Source of the DNA: JAGLHV01 sp023143305 [NCBI: Clostridia bacterium]
GTDB taxonomy: Bacteria > CBDUZB01 > JAGLHV01
Reading direction: 5' to 3'
Assembly: GCA_030637025.1 (NCBI GenBank)
Contig: DAOVVV010000010.1
Coordinates: 1-64,000, forward strand
Length of the DNA stretch: 64,000 bases
Shown: positions 45,292 to 53,008 of the stretch, piece by piece
Position numbering within the stretch: position 1 is the stretch's first letter
Layout: the number at the start of each line of letters is the position of its first letter
The notes under the pieces: generated by a model
Databases searched by the model: none
Told to the model about the DNA's origin: nothing
The model's input: the letters and a program-made list of their open reading frames with translations, nothing else
Translations under genes and position numbers: made by a program

Positions 45292-47532
45292 TCATGAAGA
45301 AGATTTTTTTTCCAATACATCTAATGATTCGGTAGCAATTTGTTGGACTAGTTTGCTTTTATCTTTTTGTACTGTTTCCGAAAGAACTTTTTTTGTGTCG
45401 TCTCCGGGAACGTTTCGTAAAGACCAGGCTATGCGCAGGCGGAGGCGCTCATCGGTTCCTTTTTGTAATCCAAAGAATTTTTTCCTTCTTTTTAGTAATT
45501 TTGTTAAGAAAGGAAAAGTTTTTTCACTTTCCATTTGTCCTAAAGCTATACAAATTTCTTCCTGAAAGGAAGTATCCTTTGATTTTTTAAACAGTTGGAT
45601 TAATTCGTCAACTGCTTCAGTGTCTTTTAATTTTCCCAGGCCTTTTATTGCTTCTTTCCTGATAGATAAATCGCTGTCGCTCAGGAATTTGATTAAGATA
45701 GTGCTTATTTGGCTGCTGTTCGTTTTAGTAAGAACAGAGATAATATCTTTTTTTATTGAAGGGTCGGGGAAAGTACTAAGTGTCTCTAATTGAATGAGAA
45801 AGGGTTCAATTTTAAATTCGTCAAGAATTTCTATTATTTTTTTCAAAGAGGAAACGGATAAACCAAGATTTAATTCATTACGCAAAGAAATTATTCCTTC
45901 GTTTCCGACACTTTTTAATATCTTTGCCAGATTTTTTCGTATGCGTAAATCGTCTACTTCTTTAATAGCTTCTATAAGAAATTTTGTGCATGAATTCCCT
46001 AATGCGGAAGTTATTTGCAGGGAGGTTTCATGCTTTTTTTGATTTACAGATTTAAAATCGGTTAAAAGAAGTTCTTTTGATTCGTAAGCTATTTTTTCTA
46101 AGGAAATATTAATAATTCTGGTTTTTTCTTTTTCTTGCGAAGAAAACAGGGCTTGTTTAAATGTTTTAATTATCAGCAGTAAATTGTCAGTATCTTTTTT
46201 TAGCAGGAAATCGTGTGCTCGTTTGATTAAAAGTTTAGTAATTTGTTTATGTGCTTCGGTGCTTGTTTCTTTTTCTAAAGATTCGAATATTTTCTCTTGC
46301 ATAATAGTTAATAGTTTTTCATCGTCAATAGAGGAAAGATTTTCATAAATTTTAGCAATTAATTGTATCGCGCTTAACCGGATCATCGGAGAGGTGTTGT
46401 CCATGTTTTCCAGTACTTTTTTGGTTAAATCCTGGGCATAATCATCTAAATTTAATTGGGAAAGTTGTTTAATCATTAACGGTATTTCCTGGTAGACAGG
46501 ACTCTCTAATAAAGAAGCGCTTTCTTTTTCTAATAATTTGTCAGTACTGAATAGGAGTTCTTTTTTTTCGTCTTTGGTTTCGGTTATCCCTTCAGGAATT
46601 TTCTCTATTAATTCGTTTTTTAATAATTGTTCAAAAACTTTGAAAGACACTTTTTTACTGGTTGGGGAGGTTAAGATTTGACTAATAAATGTTTTTAAGC
46701 TGTTGAGCTGGTCAATACTTTTAAAATTAGGGTTATTTTGATCGCTTAAATCCTTATACCAGCAAGAAATTTCACTAAAGATTTCGGTTATTTTGTCTTT
46801 GGAAAGAGTGGAAAGAAGTGAATCTTTTAATCCGGACTGTTCAATTTTTTGTGGTAATTGTCTTCCAAAAATTTCCTTTAAGACCATAGGATTTAAATCA
46901 GCTAATTTTGTAGCTAAGTGCTTTTGTACATTATCTTTTACATTTTGTTCGGGAATTTGTTCCATCATCCCATAAGCTTGCGAAAGAGTTTTTAGGACAC
47001 TTTCTATTTCTTCCCCTTTTTTTATATTGTTTAATGAGTTGGAAACTTTTTGAATAATAATTTCCCCTTTTACTATAGGTACATATACCGTTTGGTCTAA
47101 GCTTATATGAGAATTTTCTTTTTCATTGAATAATTCGATAAGTTCGGTTTTGTGTTCTTTTTTAGAGAGAAGATGTTCTATTAATAGTAGTAATTCTTGT
47201 TGTTCTATTCCTGCTTTAAAGGTAATACTTTGTATGTTATGTTCGGCTAAGATTTTCCAGAAACTATCAATAGCTGCTTTGGATAAGTCTGCTGATAAAG
47301 GTAATTCTTTACCCTGGAAAAGTAATTTTTCATTTGCCTGGGAAATATTCAGCTCTGGATAAGAATGTAAACCGTTTTTAAGAAGGAGAAGGAGACTGTT
47401 TATGGAATTATCTAGTATATTGCTGCCCAACGGATAAATCTTAAAATTAGCAATAGTCATTCGGAAGGTTTTAAGTATTTCTGCACCCAGGTGTTGGACG
47501 TCTTCATTGTTAATTGTTTTTTCGTCTGTCAT
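45292..47532 (-). CDS. HEAT-repeat protein on the minus strand
   Basis: This 746-residue protein is the only clear gene on the minus strand. It has no signal peptide and consists of helices, with HEAT-like repeats in the C-terminal third: SDLSIRKEAIKGLGKLKDTE, AVDELIQLFKKSKDTSFQEE and EICIALGQMESEKTFPFLTK. HEAT repeats bind proteins or peptides. The start at 47532 is supported by a GGGAGAAGC ribosome binding site just upstream (reverse strand) and by a TTGACC/TAAAAT promoter. No catalytic motif is seen. It faces a DUF72 gene across a divergent region. Confidence 0.85.
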   Translation of the reverse strand: MTDEKTINNEDVQHLGAEILKTFRMTIANFKIYPLGSNILDNSINSLLLLLKNGLHSYPELNISQANEKLLFQGKELPLSADLSKAAIDSFWKILAEHNIQSITFKAGIEQQELLLLIEHLLSKKEHKTELIELFNEKENSHISLDQTVYVPIVKGEIIIQKVSNSLNNIKKGEEIESVLKTLSQAYGMMEQIPEQNVKDNVQKHLATKLADLNPMVLKEIFGRQLPQKIEQSGLKDSLLSTLSKDKITEIFSEISCWYKDLSDQNNPNFKSIDQLNSLKTFISQILTSPTSKKVSFKVFEQLLKNELIEKIPEGITETKDEKKELLFSTDKLLEKESASLLESPVYQEIPLMIKQLSQLNLDDYAQDLTKKVLENMDNTSPMIRLSAIQLIAKIYENLSSIDDEKLLTIMQEKIFESLEKETSTEAHKQITKLLIKRAHDFLLKKDTDNLLLIIKTFKQALFSSQEKEKTRIINISLEKIAYESKELLLTDFKSVNQKKHETSLQITSALGNSCTKFLIEAIKEVDDLRIRKNLAKILKSVGNEGIISLRNELNLGLSVSSLKKIIEILDEFKIEPFLIQLETLSTFPDPSIKKDIISVLTKTNSSQISTILIKFLSDSDLSIRKEAIKGLGKLKDTEAVDELIQLFKKSKDTSFQEEICIALGQMESEKTFPFLTKLLKRRKKFFGLQKGTDERLRLRIAWSLRNVPGDDTKKVLSETVQKDKSKLVQQIATESLDVLEKKSSS

Positions 47533-47620
47533 ACTTGCTTCTCCCCCTTTTTAAAGCTATTAGATTCCGGAATATAAGTAACCGGAAATAAAATCTTAAA
47601 TTTTTAAGAAATCTAAAAGC

Positions 47621-47650
47621 ATTTTAGCATAAATTTAATTGAGAGGTCAA
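47621..47650 (-). promoter_or_regulatory. Minus-strand promoter of the HEAT-repeat gene
   Basis: On the minus strand, TTGACC (47645-47650) and TAAAAT (47621-47626) are 18 bases apart. The start codon lies 89 bases downstream. Confidence 0.6.
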
Positions 47651-47760
47651 CAAGTTTTTAAGCTATATTTTGTTTATTTTTCATTTGCAAAGAATAAATA
47701 TTTATGCTAAATTTACAAAAAAAGTAATTACCGAAAAAAACCACCTAAAAGGAATTAATA

Positions 47761-48516
47761 ATGCAGGAAAATATTTTTATCGGGACAAGTGGTTATAGCT
47801 ATTCCCATTGGGGAAAGGGTGTTTTTTATCCGGGAAATCTTTCCCGGAGCAAGTGGTTTGAATATTATACGAAATTTTTTAATACGGTAGAAATAAATGC
47901 GTCTTTTTATAGATTATTTAAAAGGGAAATATTTGAAGAATGGTATAGGCGAACACCGGAAGATTTTATTTTTGCCCTTAAAGGTAACCGGTTTATTACC
48001 CATATTAAAAAAATTGAGAATTGTGAGGACTCTTTAAAGTTGTTTTTTGAAAACGTTTTTGGTCTGAAAGAGAAACTGAAAATTGTTTTGTGGCAGTTTC
48101 CGCCGGGATTAGTTTTTAATGTAAAAAAAATTAGAGATTTTTGTGAAATGATTGATAGGTGTAGTGTTGGTCACGGTGATGTCCGGCAGGTTTTTGAATT
48201 TCGTCATCAGAGCTGGTTTTCCCGGAAAGTTTACCAAATATTAAAAGAGCATAAATTTTCTTTGTGTTTTGCTCATTCCGGTCGTTGGCCTTATCAGGAA
48301 GAAATAACAAGTGATTTAATATATTTACGCTTTCATGGAGCGGGAGAGGTATACAATTCTAATTATTCTATTAGTGAGTTAAAAAGAATTGCTTCTAAGA
48401 TAAAGAAGTGGTTAAAGCATAGGAAAAAAGTGTATGTCTATTTTAACAATGACCTGCATGGTTTTGCTGTAAAAAACAGTCTTAAATTAAAAAAAATAAT
48501 GTCGGATTTATTTTAA
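47761..48516 (+). CDS. DUF72 family protein
   Basis: The 251-residue protein has the DUF72 (YecE-like) start FIGTSGYSYSHWGKGVFYPG and matches the family's TIM-barrel motifs: FNTVEINASFYRL, ALKGNRFITHIKKI, FEFRHQSWF and DLIYLRFHGAGE. The biochemical role of the family is not known to me with certainty. A weak AAAAGG ribosome binding site precedes the ATG. It is followed after 14 bases by the acylphosphatase gene. Confidence 0.92.
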   Translation: MQENIFIGTSGYSYSHWGKGVFYPGNLSRSKWFEYYTKFFNTVEINASFYRLFKREIFEEWYRRTPEDFIFALKGNRFITHIKKIENCEDSLKLFFENVFGLKEKLKIVLWQFPPGLVFNVKKIRDFCEMIDRCSVGHGDVRQVFEFRHQSWFSRKVYQILKEHKFSLCFAHSGRWPYQEEITSDLIYLRFHGAGEVYNSNYSISELKRIASKIKKWLKHRKKVYVYFNNDLHGFAVKNSLKLKKIMSDLF

Positions 48517-48530
48517 AGGAGAATTAACTA

Positions 48531-48812
48531 ATGGAAGAAAATCTTGTGTTTTGCCGTATAGTTTTTAAAGGAAAGGTACAGGGGGTTGGATTTCGCTTTA
48601 CTACTCAGCGACTGGCGGAAAAGTATAATCTTTGCGGATTTGTACGAAATATGTTTAGTGGGGATGTAGAAGTAGAGATAGAGGGGGGGCAAAGTGTTAT
48701 TGAAAACTTCTTAAAAGAACTTACCCAACGGATGAAGTTTTATGTCACTGATTCTGAGATTTTATGGGACAAAGGCAGGGGGAAATTTGGGAAGTTTGAG
48801 ATTAAAATGTAA
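48531..48812 (+). CDS. acyP: Acylphosphatase
   Basis: The 93-residue protein has the full family signature: KGKVQGVGFRFTTQRLAEKY with the phosphate-binding loop and its Arg, and GFVRNMFSGDVEVEIEG with the catalytic Asn. Acylphosphatases hydrolyse carboxyl-phosphate mixed anhydrides. The length is normal (most are 90-100 residues). The start follows AAAGGAG. It probably shares a transcript with the DUF72 gene. Confidence 0.94.
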   Translation: MEENLVFCRIVFKGKVQGVGFRFTTQRLAEKYNLCGFVRNMFSGDVEVEIEGGQSVIENFLKELTQRMKFYVTDSEILWDKGRGKFGKFEIKM

Positions 48813-48863
48813 AGGTATACAATATTTTATGCATTTTGGCGTTATATATAATAGAAGGGGCTT

Positions 48864-49454
48864 ATGCAAAATTTATCCGATATGCAATTAATAGACAGTT
48901 ATAAGGAAGGAAATTCAGACGCCCTTAATTCCTTAATTGAAAGATATTCTCAACCTGTATTCACCTTTATTTATCAAATGGTTGGGGACCGGGTCCTGGC
49001 AGAAGATGTTTTTGGGGAGGTATTTTTGAAAATGATAAAAAATATCAGTCGCTATAGAAATGAAGGTAAGTTTAAAAGCTGGTTGTATAAAATAGCCAGG
49101 AATCAGGTGATAGATATTTTAAGAAAAGAAGGGAAAATGAAAATATTTTCTCTGGATAAAGTAGTTAATCCCGACACTGAAAGACCGTTAACCCTCGAAG
49201 ATAAACTTTCCTGCCGGTCACCGCTACCGGAAAATATACTTCAGAATAAAACTATTCAGGAGGATTTAGAAGAAGCAATATCTTCTTTATCTTTCGAGCA
49301 AAGAGAAGTTTTTCTCTTGCGGGAATACTCAAATCTTTCATTTAAGGAAATTGCTTCAACGTTGAAATGTCCGCTTAATACTGTGCTGGGAAGAATGCAT
49401 TATGCTTTAAAGAAATTGCGGGTTAAATTATCTGCAAAGTATGGGGGAAATTAA
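48864..49454 (+). CDS. ECF-type RNA polymerase sigma factor
   Basis: The 196-residue protein has sigma region 2 (about 25-95, with DRVLAEDVFGEVFLKMIKNI and FKSWLYKIARNQVIDILRKE) and region 4 (about 130-190, with SFEQREVFLLREYSNLSFKE and IASTLKCPLNTVLGRM as the helix-turn-helix). There is no region 1.1 or 3, which is the ECF layout. The next gene starts on the base after its stop codon and encodes its anti-sigma factor. It probably directs transcription of envelope-stress genes, including perhaps 50175 and 50930. Confidence 0.95.
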   Translation: MQNLSDMQLIDSYKEGNSDALNSLIERYSQPVFTFIYQMVGDRVLAEDVFGEVFLKMIKNISRYRNEGKFKSWLYKIARNQVIDILRKEGKMKIFSLDKVVNPDTERPLTLEDKLSCRSPLPENILQNKTIQEDLEEAISSLSFEQREVFLLREYSNLSFKEIASTLKCPLNTVLGRMHYALKKLRVKLSAKYGGN

Positions 49455-49976
49455 ATGAATTGCTATTTTTTTAAAGAAAAAGGTATTCTTTATTTATACG
49501 GGGAATTAAATGAACAGGAGATGAAAAGATTCAGGCAGCATTTAGAATCTTGCCCTTTTTGCAGGGAAGAAGTACTAAAGTTAAAGGAAACAATAAATAT
49601 TTTTAAAGAAAAAAGAATGAATAAGCCGGATTCGGGAGTGGTAGAAAACATTCTTTTAACAACTAAGGAAAAAGGTTTTTTAAAACCGGGTATCTTCTCT
49701 TTTAATTATAAATCGCCGATTTTTACTTTTTGCTCGGTAGCAGCGGTAGTAGTAATTGGGTTTTTGTTTTTTTATCAAAAAGATTTTGGTCTCTTAAGCG
49801 AGAAGATGTCATGGCAATTTGAAGATGAAATTGAGATAGTCAGGAAAGAAGTAGATGAAGAGATAGGTTTTTTCGATGAGGAAATAAATGATTATTCTGC
49901 ATCTTTTTTTAATAGGGAAATGGAAGAGATTAAAACAGAAGTAGATGAATTAGGGCTTGAGATGAATGAGGTTTGA
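49455..49976 (+). CDS. Membrane anti-sigma factor with zinc-binding domain
   Basis: The 173-residue protein has an N-terminal zf-HC2/ZAS-like motif: Cys3, then HLESCPFCREEV (H-x3-C-x2-C). One membrane segment follows (about 93-112, FTFCSVAAVVVIGFLFFY) and an acidic periplasmic tail. ZAS-type proteins hold their ECF sigma factor at the membrane until a signal releases it. The gene starts on the base after the sigma gene's stop, a coupling that keeps the two in balance. Confidence 0.9.
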   Translation: MNCYFFKEKGILYLYGELNEQEMKRFRQHLESCPFCREEVLKLKETINIFKEKRMNKPDSGVVENILLTTKEKGFLKPGIFSFNYKSPIFTFCSVAAVVVIGFLFFYQKDFGLLSEKMSWQFEDEIEIVRKEVDEEIGFFDEEINDYSASFFNREMEEIKTEVDELGLEMNEV

Positions 49977-49987
49977 AAAATATTTTA

Positions 49988-50146
49988 AGTCTTCTGCGAA
50001 ATAACACATTCTGTCATTCCGCACTTGATATGGAATCTATAATGTGCTTGAAATATCAATAGATTCCTGCTTTCGCAGGAATGACCCTCTTTAAGGACTG
50101 GCGGGCAGGCAATAAAGATAAAAAGACTATTTTGCAAAAGTCTAAA
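49988..50146. repeat. Nested repeat before the 50175 gene
   Basis: Left arm AGTCTTCTGCGAAATA (about 49989) and right arm TATTTTGCAAAAGTCT (about 50128) are imperfect inverted repeats. Between them lies the hairpin composite GTCATTCCGC... to ...CAGGAATGAC (50013-50085), a relative of 6766-6837. The right arm belongs to a repeat found also at 37290-37312 and 50880-50903. Confidence 0.7.
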
Positions 50147-50174
50147 AATATTTAAAAAAAGGAGGTAATATAAA

Positions 50175-50768
50175 ATGAGAAAGAAGTTTTTGATAGCAGC
50201 AGCAGTCTTAGTTTTTTCCGCAACTTTTATTTCTTTGGTGAAGACAGGGGTTACGGCTAAACCAGTGCCGGAACATCGTATGCGAACAAAAGTTATTTTG
50301 GAAGGAGAGGAAAGGATGTTTATGGAGTATTTGCGGGAAAAAAATCCTGAAAAGTTTGAAAAAATGAGGGAATTAAAAACAGAAAGGCCTCATTTGTATT
50401 TAGAGATACTCCAACGGGGAATAAAGGAAAAGCATCTTATGAAAAGGCTTAAAAAGGAAGATCCCGCCCGGTATGAGAGAAAAAAGGAGATATTACAACT
50501 TAGAGCTAAAAATTGGCGGTTGGGAAGAGAATATAGAGAATGTGAATCTGATAAAAGAAAAGAAGAAATAAGAAAAGAGATTAAAGAGTCGTTGGACAGA
50601 CTTTTTGATTTAAAGCAAGAGGAAAATTATTGTAGAATAACTGAGGTTGAAAAGAAATTAAAAAAACTAAAAAAGAGAGGTGAAACCCGAAAGAAAAATA
50701 AGGGGAAAATAATTAATCAGCGGTTTAATCGGATAATTAATAAAGCGGAAGATCTGGGTTGGGAATAA
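50175..50768 (+). CDS. Secreted helical protein of Spy/CpxP-like character
   Basis: The 197-residue protein has a signal peptide (about 5-27, LIAAAVLVFSATFISLVKTG) and a mature region rich in Glu, Lys and Arg that predicts as long charged helices, with MRELKTERPHLYLEIL and LKKEDPARYERKKEILQLRA. It could be a periplasmic chaperone or metal sensor of the Spy/CpxP/CnrX type, which often pairs with ECF systems. The LxxTQ motifs of Spy are not present, so this is tentative. It lies next to the anti-sigma gene, behind a strong AAAGGAGGT ribosome binding site. Confidence 0.75.
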   Translation: MRKKFLIAAAVLVFSATFISLVKTGVTAKPVPEHRMRTKVILEGEERMFMEYLREKNPEKFEKMRELKTERPHLYLEILQRGIKEKHLMKRLKKEDPARYERKKEILQLRAKNWRLGREYRECESDKRKEEIRKEIKESLDRLFDLKQEENYCRITEVEKKLKKLKKRGETRKKNKGKIINQRFNRIINKAEDLGWE

Positions 50769-50824
50769 GATTGTATGGCCTTGCATAGTTGATTTCATTT
50801 GTTAATTTTGTATAATTAAAAGGG

Positions 50825-50903
50825 TAGGAATGACCCGTCTTATCCGCCTGAGGCGGAGCGGGCAGGCAAAAAAGGTAAAAAGGCTATTTTGCAGAAGTCT
50901 AAT
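50825..50903 (+). repeat. Repeat GGCAGGCAA...TTTTGCAGAAGTCTAA
   Basis: A third member of the family at 37233-37312 and 50101-50146, with the core CCGCCTGAGGCGGAGCGGGC and the right arm TATTTTGCAGAAGTCTAA. It ends 27 bases before the next start codon. Confidence 0.75.
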
Positions 50904-50929
50904 TATTTTATAGGAAAGGAGGGGTTTTT

Positions 50930-51166
50930 ATGAATAAAAACGTTGGATTAAGAAAGATTTTTGGTTGGTGGAGCGTAATAATTTGTATTGCAGGATTTAT
51001 AAGCGGGTGTACTTATTATGTTAAGGCTCCCCCTGCTCCTGCGGTAAAGACAGAAATAAGAACGATTAGACCTTATCCCCGGGCTGTATGGGTGCCGGGA
51101 CGCTGGAAATGGCGGCGGAGAAGAGGAAGGCATGTTTGGATTCCGGGACATTGGAGAAGAAGATAA
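50930..51166 (+). CDS. Small lipoprotein with WxPGxW repeats
   Basis: The 78-residue protein has a signal peptide with the lipobox GFISGC (Cys26). It ends in two YXWXPGHW-type segments, AVWVPGRWKW and HVWIPGHWRRR, with a very basic region between them. Small lipoproteins of this type (WXXGXW repeat) are widespread in envelopes; their function is unsettled. A strong GGAGGGG ribosome binding site precedes the start. The gene may belong to the ECF regulon. The stop leads directly to the cytidine deaminase gene. Confidence 0.85.
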   Translation: MNKNVGLRKIFGWWSVIICIAGFISGCTYYVKAPPAPAVKTEIRTIRPYPRAVWVPGRWKWRRRRGRHVWIPGHWRRR

Positions 51167-51181
51167 ATAAGAGGTAATAAA

Positions 51182-51583
51182 ATGAAAATAAATATAGAAA
51201 AAATACAAATAGACGAATTAATCAAACAGGCAAAGCAAGCCAAAAAAAACTCTTATTGTCCCTATTCTAAGTTTCCGGTTGGGGCATCGGTATTAACCGC
51301 TAAGGGTAAAATTTACCAGGGGTGTAATGTTGAAAATAGTTCTTACGGGTTGACTATTTGTGCAGAACGGGCAGCTGTTTTTAATGCCGTAGCCTGTGGC
51401 GATAGAGAAATAGTAGTTCTTTGTGTGGTTAGTGATGATTCTAAATGGATAACCCCTTGCGGTGCTTGTCGCCAGGTAATTTATGAATTTGGAAAGAATG
51501 TTTTAGTGATTATGGTTAGAAAAGATGGAAAAATTAAAAAGAAACAAATTTCTTTTTTATTGCCCGATGCCTTTTCCTTATAA
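51182..51583 (+). CDS. cdd: Cytidine deaminase
   Basis: The 133-residue protein has the CDA zinc motifs: SSYGLTICAERAAVFNAV (C-A-E) and TPCGACRQVIYEF (P-C-x2-C), typical of the homotetrameric Cdd family. It deaminates cytidine and deoxycytidine to uridine forms in pyrimidine salvage. The N-terminus SYCPYSKFPVGASVLT is normal. A terminator follows the gene. Confidence 0.95.
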   Translation: MKINIEKIQIDELIKQAKQAKKNSYCPYSKFPVGASVLTAKGKIYQGCNVENSSYGLTICAERAAVFNAVACGDREIVVLCVVSDDSKWITPCGACRQVIYEFGKNVLVIMVRKDGKIKKKQISFLLPDAFSL

Positions 51584-51593
51584 GTTTGTAAAT

Positions 51594-51640
51594 GGAGGGT
51601 TGATTATGAAATGATTTTTCATAGGCAGCCCTCTTTTTAA
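51594..51640 (+). terminator. Terminator after the cytidine deaminase gene
   Basis: GAGGGTTG...CAGCCCTC arms (one G:U pair) with an inner ATTATGAAA/TTCATA stem are followed by TTTTTAA. It ends the cdd transcript before the promoter at 51654. Confidence 0.65.
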
Positions 51641-51653
51641 TTTATTAAAATGA

Positions 51654-51682
51654 TTGACATTTTTATATGATTTGGATATAAT
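51654..51682 (+). promoter_or_regulatory. Perfect sigma70 consensus promoter
   Basis: TTGACA (51654-51659) and TATAAT (51677-51682), both perfect, lie 17 bases apart. The start codon of the following gene is 52 bases downstream, and AGGAGAG lies 8 bases before it. It should be among the strongest promoters in the window. Confidence 0.85.
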
Positions 51683-51733
51683 ACAGCTATCGAAAGAAGG
51701 TAAGATAAATAGGTGTAGAAAGGAGAGAAATTA

Positions 51734-52255
51734 ATGGTAAAAAAGAAAGAGAAAAACACGGAAAAAAAGGATAAATCAAAGAAAATAAAAAAAATAAATA
51801 AAGGTATAAATAAAGGTATAAATAAAGAAAATAAGGGTAAAAAAGAAAAAGCAAGTATAAAAGAAGATATAAAAGAACAAATAAAAGTTGTGGAAAAGAA
51901 GCTGAAAGATCCGAAAATGAAAGAAGAATTTAAAAAAATTGTGCAAAGAACCGAAAAAGGTTTGAAGACTTTCGGATCTAAAATTTTAGAGTTGGCCGAG
52001 ATAGTAAAAGAAGACACTGTTTATGGTGCGAAGATCGGGAAATTAAAATTAAAAGTAATGGATCTTGAATCGAAAAGAATGAAGAAATTAAGAATGCTGG
52101 GAGAAACTGTATATAAACTTGTACAGGAAGAAAATTTGGATGATCCTAAGGTGACGGAGTTGTATAATCAAATATTAGTAATAGAGAAAGATATTCGCGG
52201 ATATCAGGCAGAAATAAAAAAGACAAGCGGAAAATTTAAAAAAGTAAATTTTTAA
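51734..52255 (+). CDS. Lys-rich protein with predicted coiled coil
   Basis: I do not recognise the family. The 173-residue protein begins with about 40 residues dominated by Lys (KKKEKNTEKKDKSKKIKKIN). The rest predicts as amphipathic helices, with LKVMDLESKRMKKLRMLGET and LYNQILVIEKDIRGYQAEIK. It has no signal peptide or membrane segment and is strongly basic, so a nucleic-acid-binding or ribosome-associated role is possible but not shown. It is driven by a perfect-consensus promoter and precedes tRNA-Ala, so it may be highly expressed. Confidence 0.75.
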   Translation: MVKKKEKNTEKKDKSKKIKKINKGINKGINKENKGKKEKASIKEDIKEQIKVVEKKLKDPKMKEEFKKIVQRTEKGLKTFGSKILELAEIVKEDTVYGAKIGKLKLKVMDLESKRMKKLRMLGETVYKLVQEENLDDPKVTELYNQILVIEKDIRGYQAEIKKTSGKFKKVNF

Positions 52256-52284
52256 TTTTTTTTAAAAATATCTAATATTTTTTG

Positions 52285-52360
52285 GGGGGCGTAGTTCAGC
52301 TGGGAGAACGCATCCTCGGCAGGGATGAGGTCACCGGTTCGAGCCCGGTCGCCTCCACCA
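52285..52360 (+). tRNA. tRNA-Ala (anticodon GGC)
   Basis: A 76-base cloverleaf with encoded CCA. The acceptor stem is GGGGGCG/CGCCTCC with a G3:U70 pair, the main identity element for alanine. The anticodon stem is CATCC/GGATG and the loop TCGGCAG, giving anticodon GGC. The T arm is ACCGG/CCGGT with TTCGAGC. No other RNA gene is seen in the window. Confidence 0.95.
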
Positions 52361-52384
52361 TAAATATAATACGGATAAACATTA

Positions 52385-52804
52385 ATGAGTGTAATTACCA
52401 GGGAATTGTCTTATAATTCAAGAGGAAATACCGATATAATAGAACTTACCGGTGATCTGGAAAAATTATTAAGCAAGCAAGAGATAAAGAATGGATTAGT
52501 GACTGTTTTTGTGGTTGGCTCTACTGTTGGGATAACCACTATAGAATATGAAAGCGGGTTAGTGGCAGATTTTCAAAAAATGTTTGAACGAATTATACCG
52601 CAAAATATGAGATATGCACATAACGATAAATGGCAGGATGGTAATGGACATGCTCATATCCGTGCTTCCTTATTAGGTTCTTCTTGTCTAATTCCTTTAG
52701 TTAATAATAAACTTTGTTTGGGTACCTGGCAGCAGGTAATTTTGGTTGATTTTGATAACCGTACACGGAGAAGAAAAGTAATTGTTCAGATAATGGGAGA
52801 ATGA
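52385..52804 (+). CDS. YjbQ-family protein (UPF0047, thiamine-phosphate synthase-like)
   Basis: The 139-residue protein has the family motifs GLVTVFVVGSTVGITTIEYE, HNDKWQDGNGHAHIRASLLG and GTWQQVILVDFDNRTRRRKV. Members have a His-rich active site and secondary thiamine-phosphate synthase activity has been reported. The ATG has no obvious ribosome binding site and lies 25 bases after the tRNA, so it may be cotranscribed with the tRNA. The length is usual. Confidence 0.92.
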   Translation: MSVITRELSYNSRGNTDIIELTGDLEKLLSKQEIKNGLVTVFVVGSTVGITTIEYESGLVADFQKMFERIIPQNMRYAHNDKWQDGNGHAHIRASLLGSSCLIPLVNNKLCLGTWQQVILVDFDNRTRRRKVIVQIMGE

Positions 52805-53008
52805 AAAAAGACAGTTGGAAAAGACAGTTAAAAGACAGTTAAATTGGTTGAATTGGTTTTATTAGTTTAGATTGGTTCAAAGACAAAAGACAAAAGACAA
52901 AGATAAAGACAATCTTTTCCCTCTTTGAAAAAGGGGGTTAGGGGGATTTATGATTATTTATGATACTGCTTGTGAGACAGGCAAATTAAAATGTTTTTGA
53001 GTTTATAG
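52805..53008. repeat. Intergenic AAAGACAGTT and CCCCCTAACC repeats
   Basis: Bases 52805-52900 hold the AAAGACAGTTAAAAGACAGT type tract with GAATTGGTT steps (compare 38784-39030). A CCCTCTTTGAAAAAGGGGG repeat lies at 52915-52950. No gene is seen. Confidence 0.7.

Noticed and set aside
52365-52370. TATAAT before the YjbQ gene as its promoter
   Set aside because: No -35 box at a fitting distance; the stretch is just after the tRNA.
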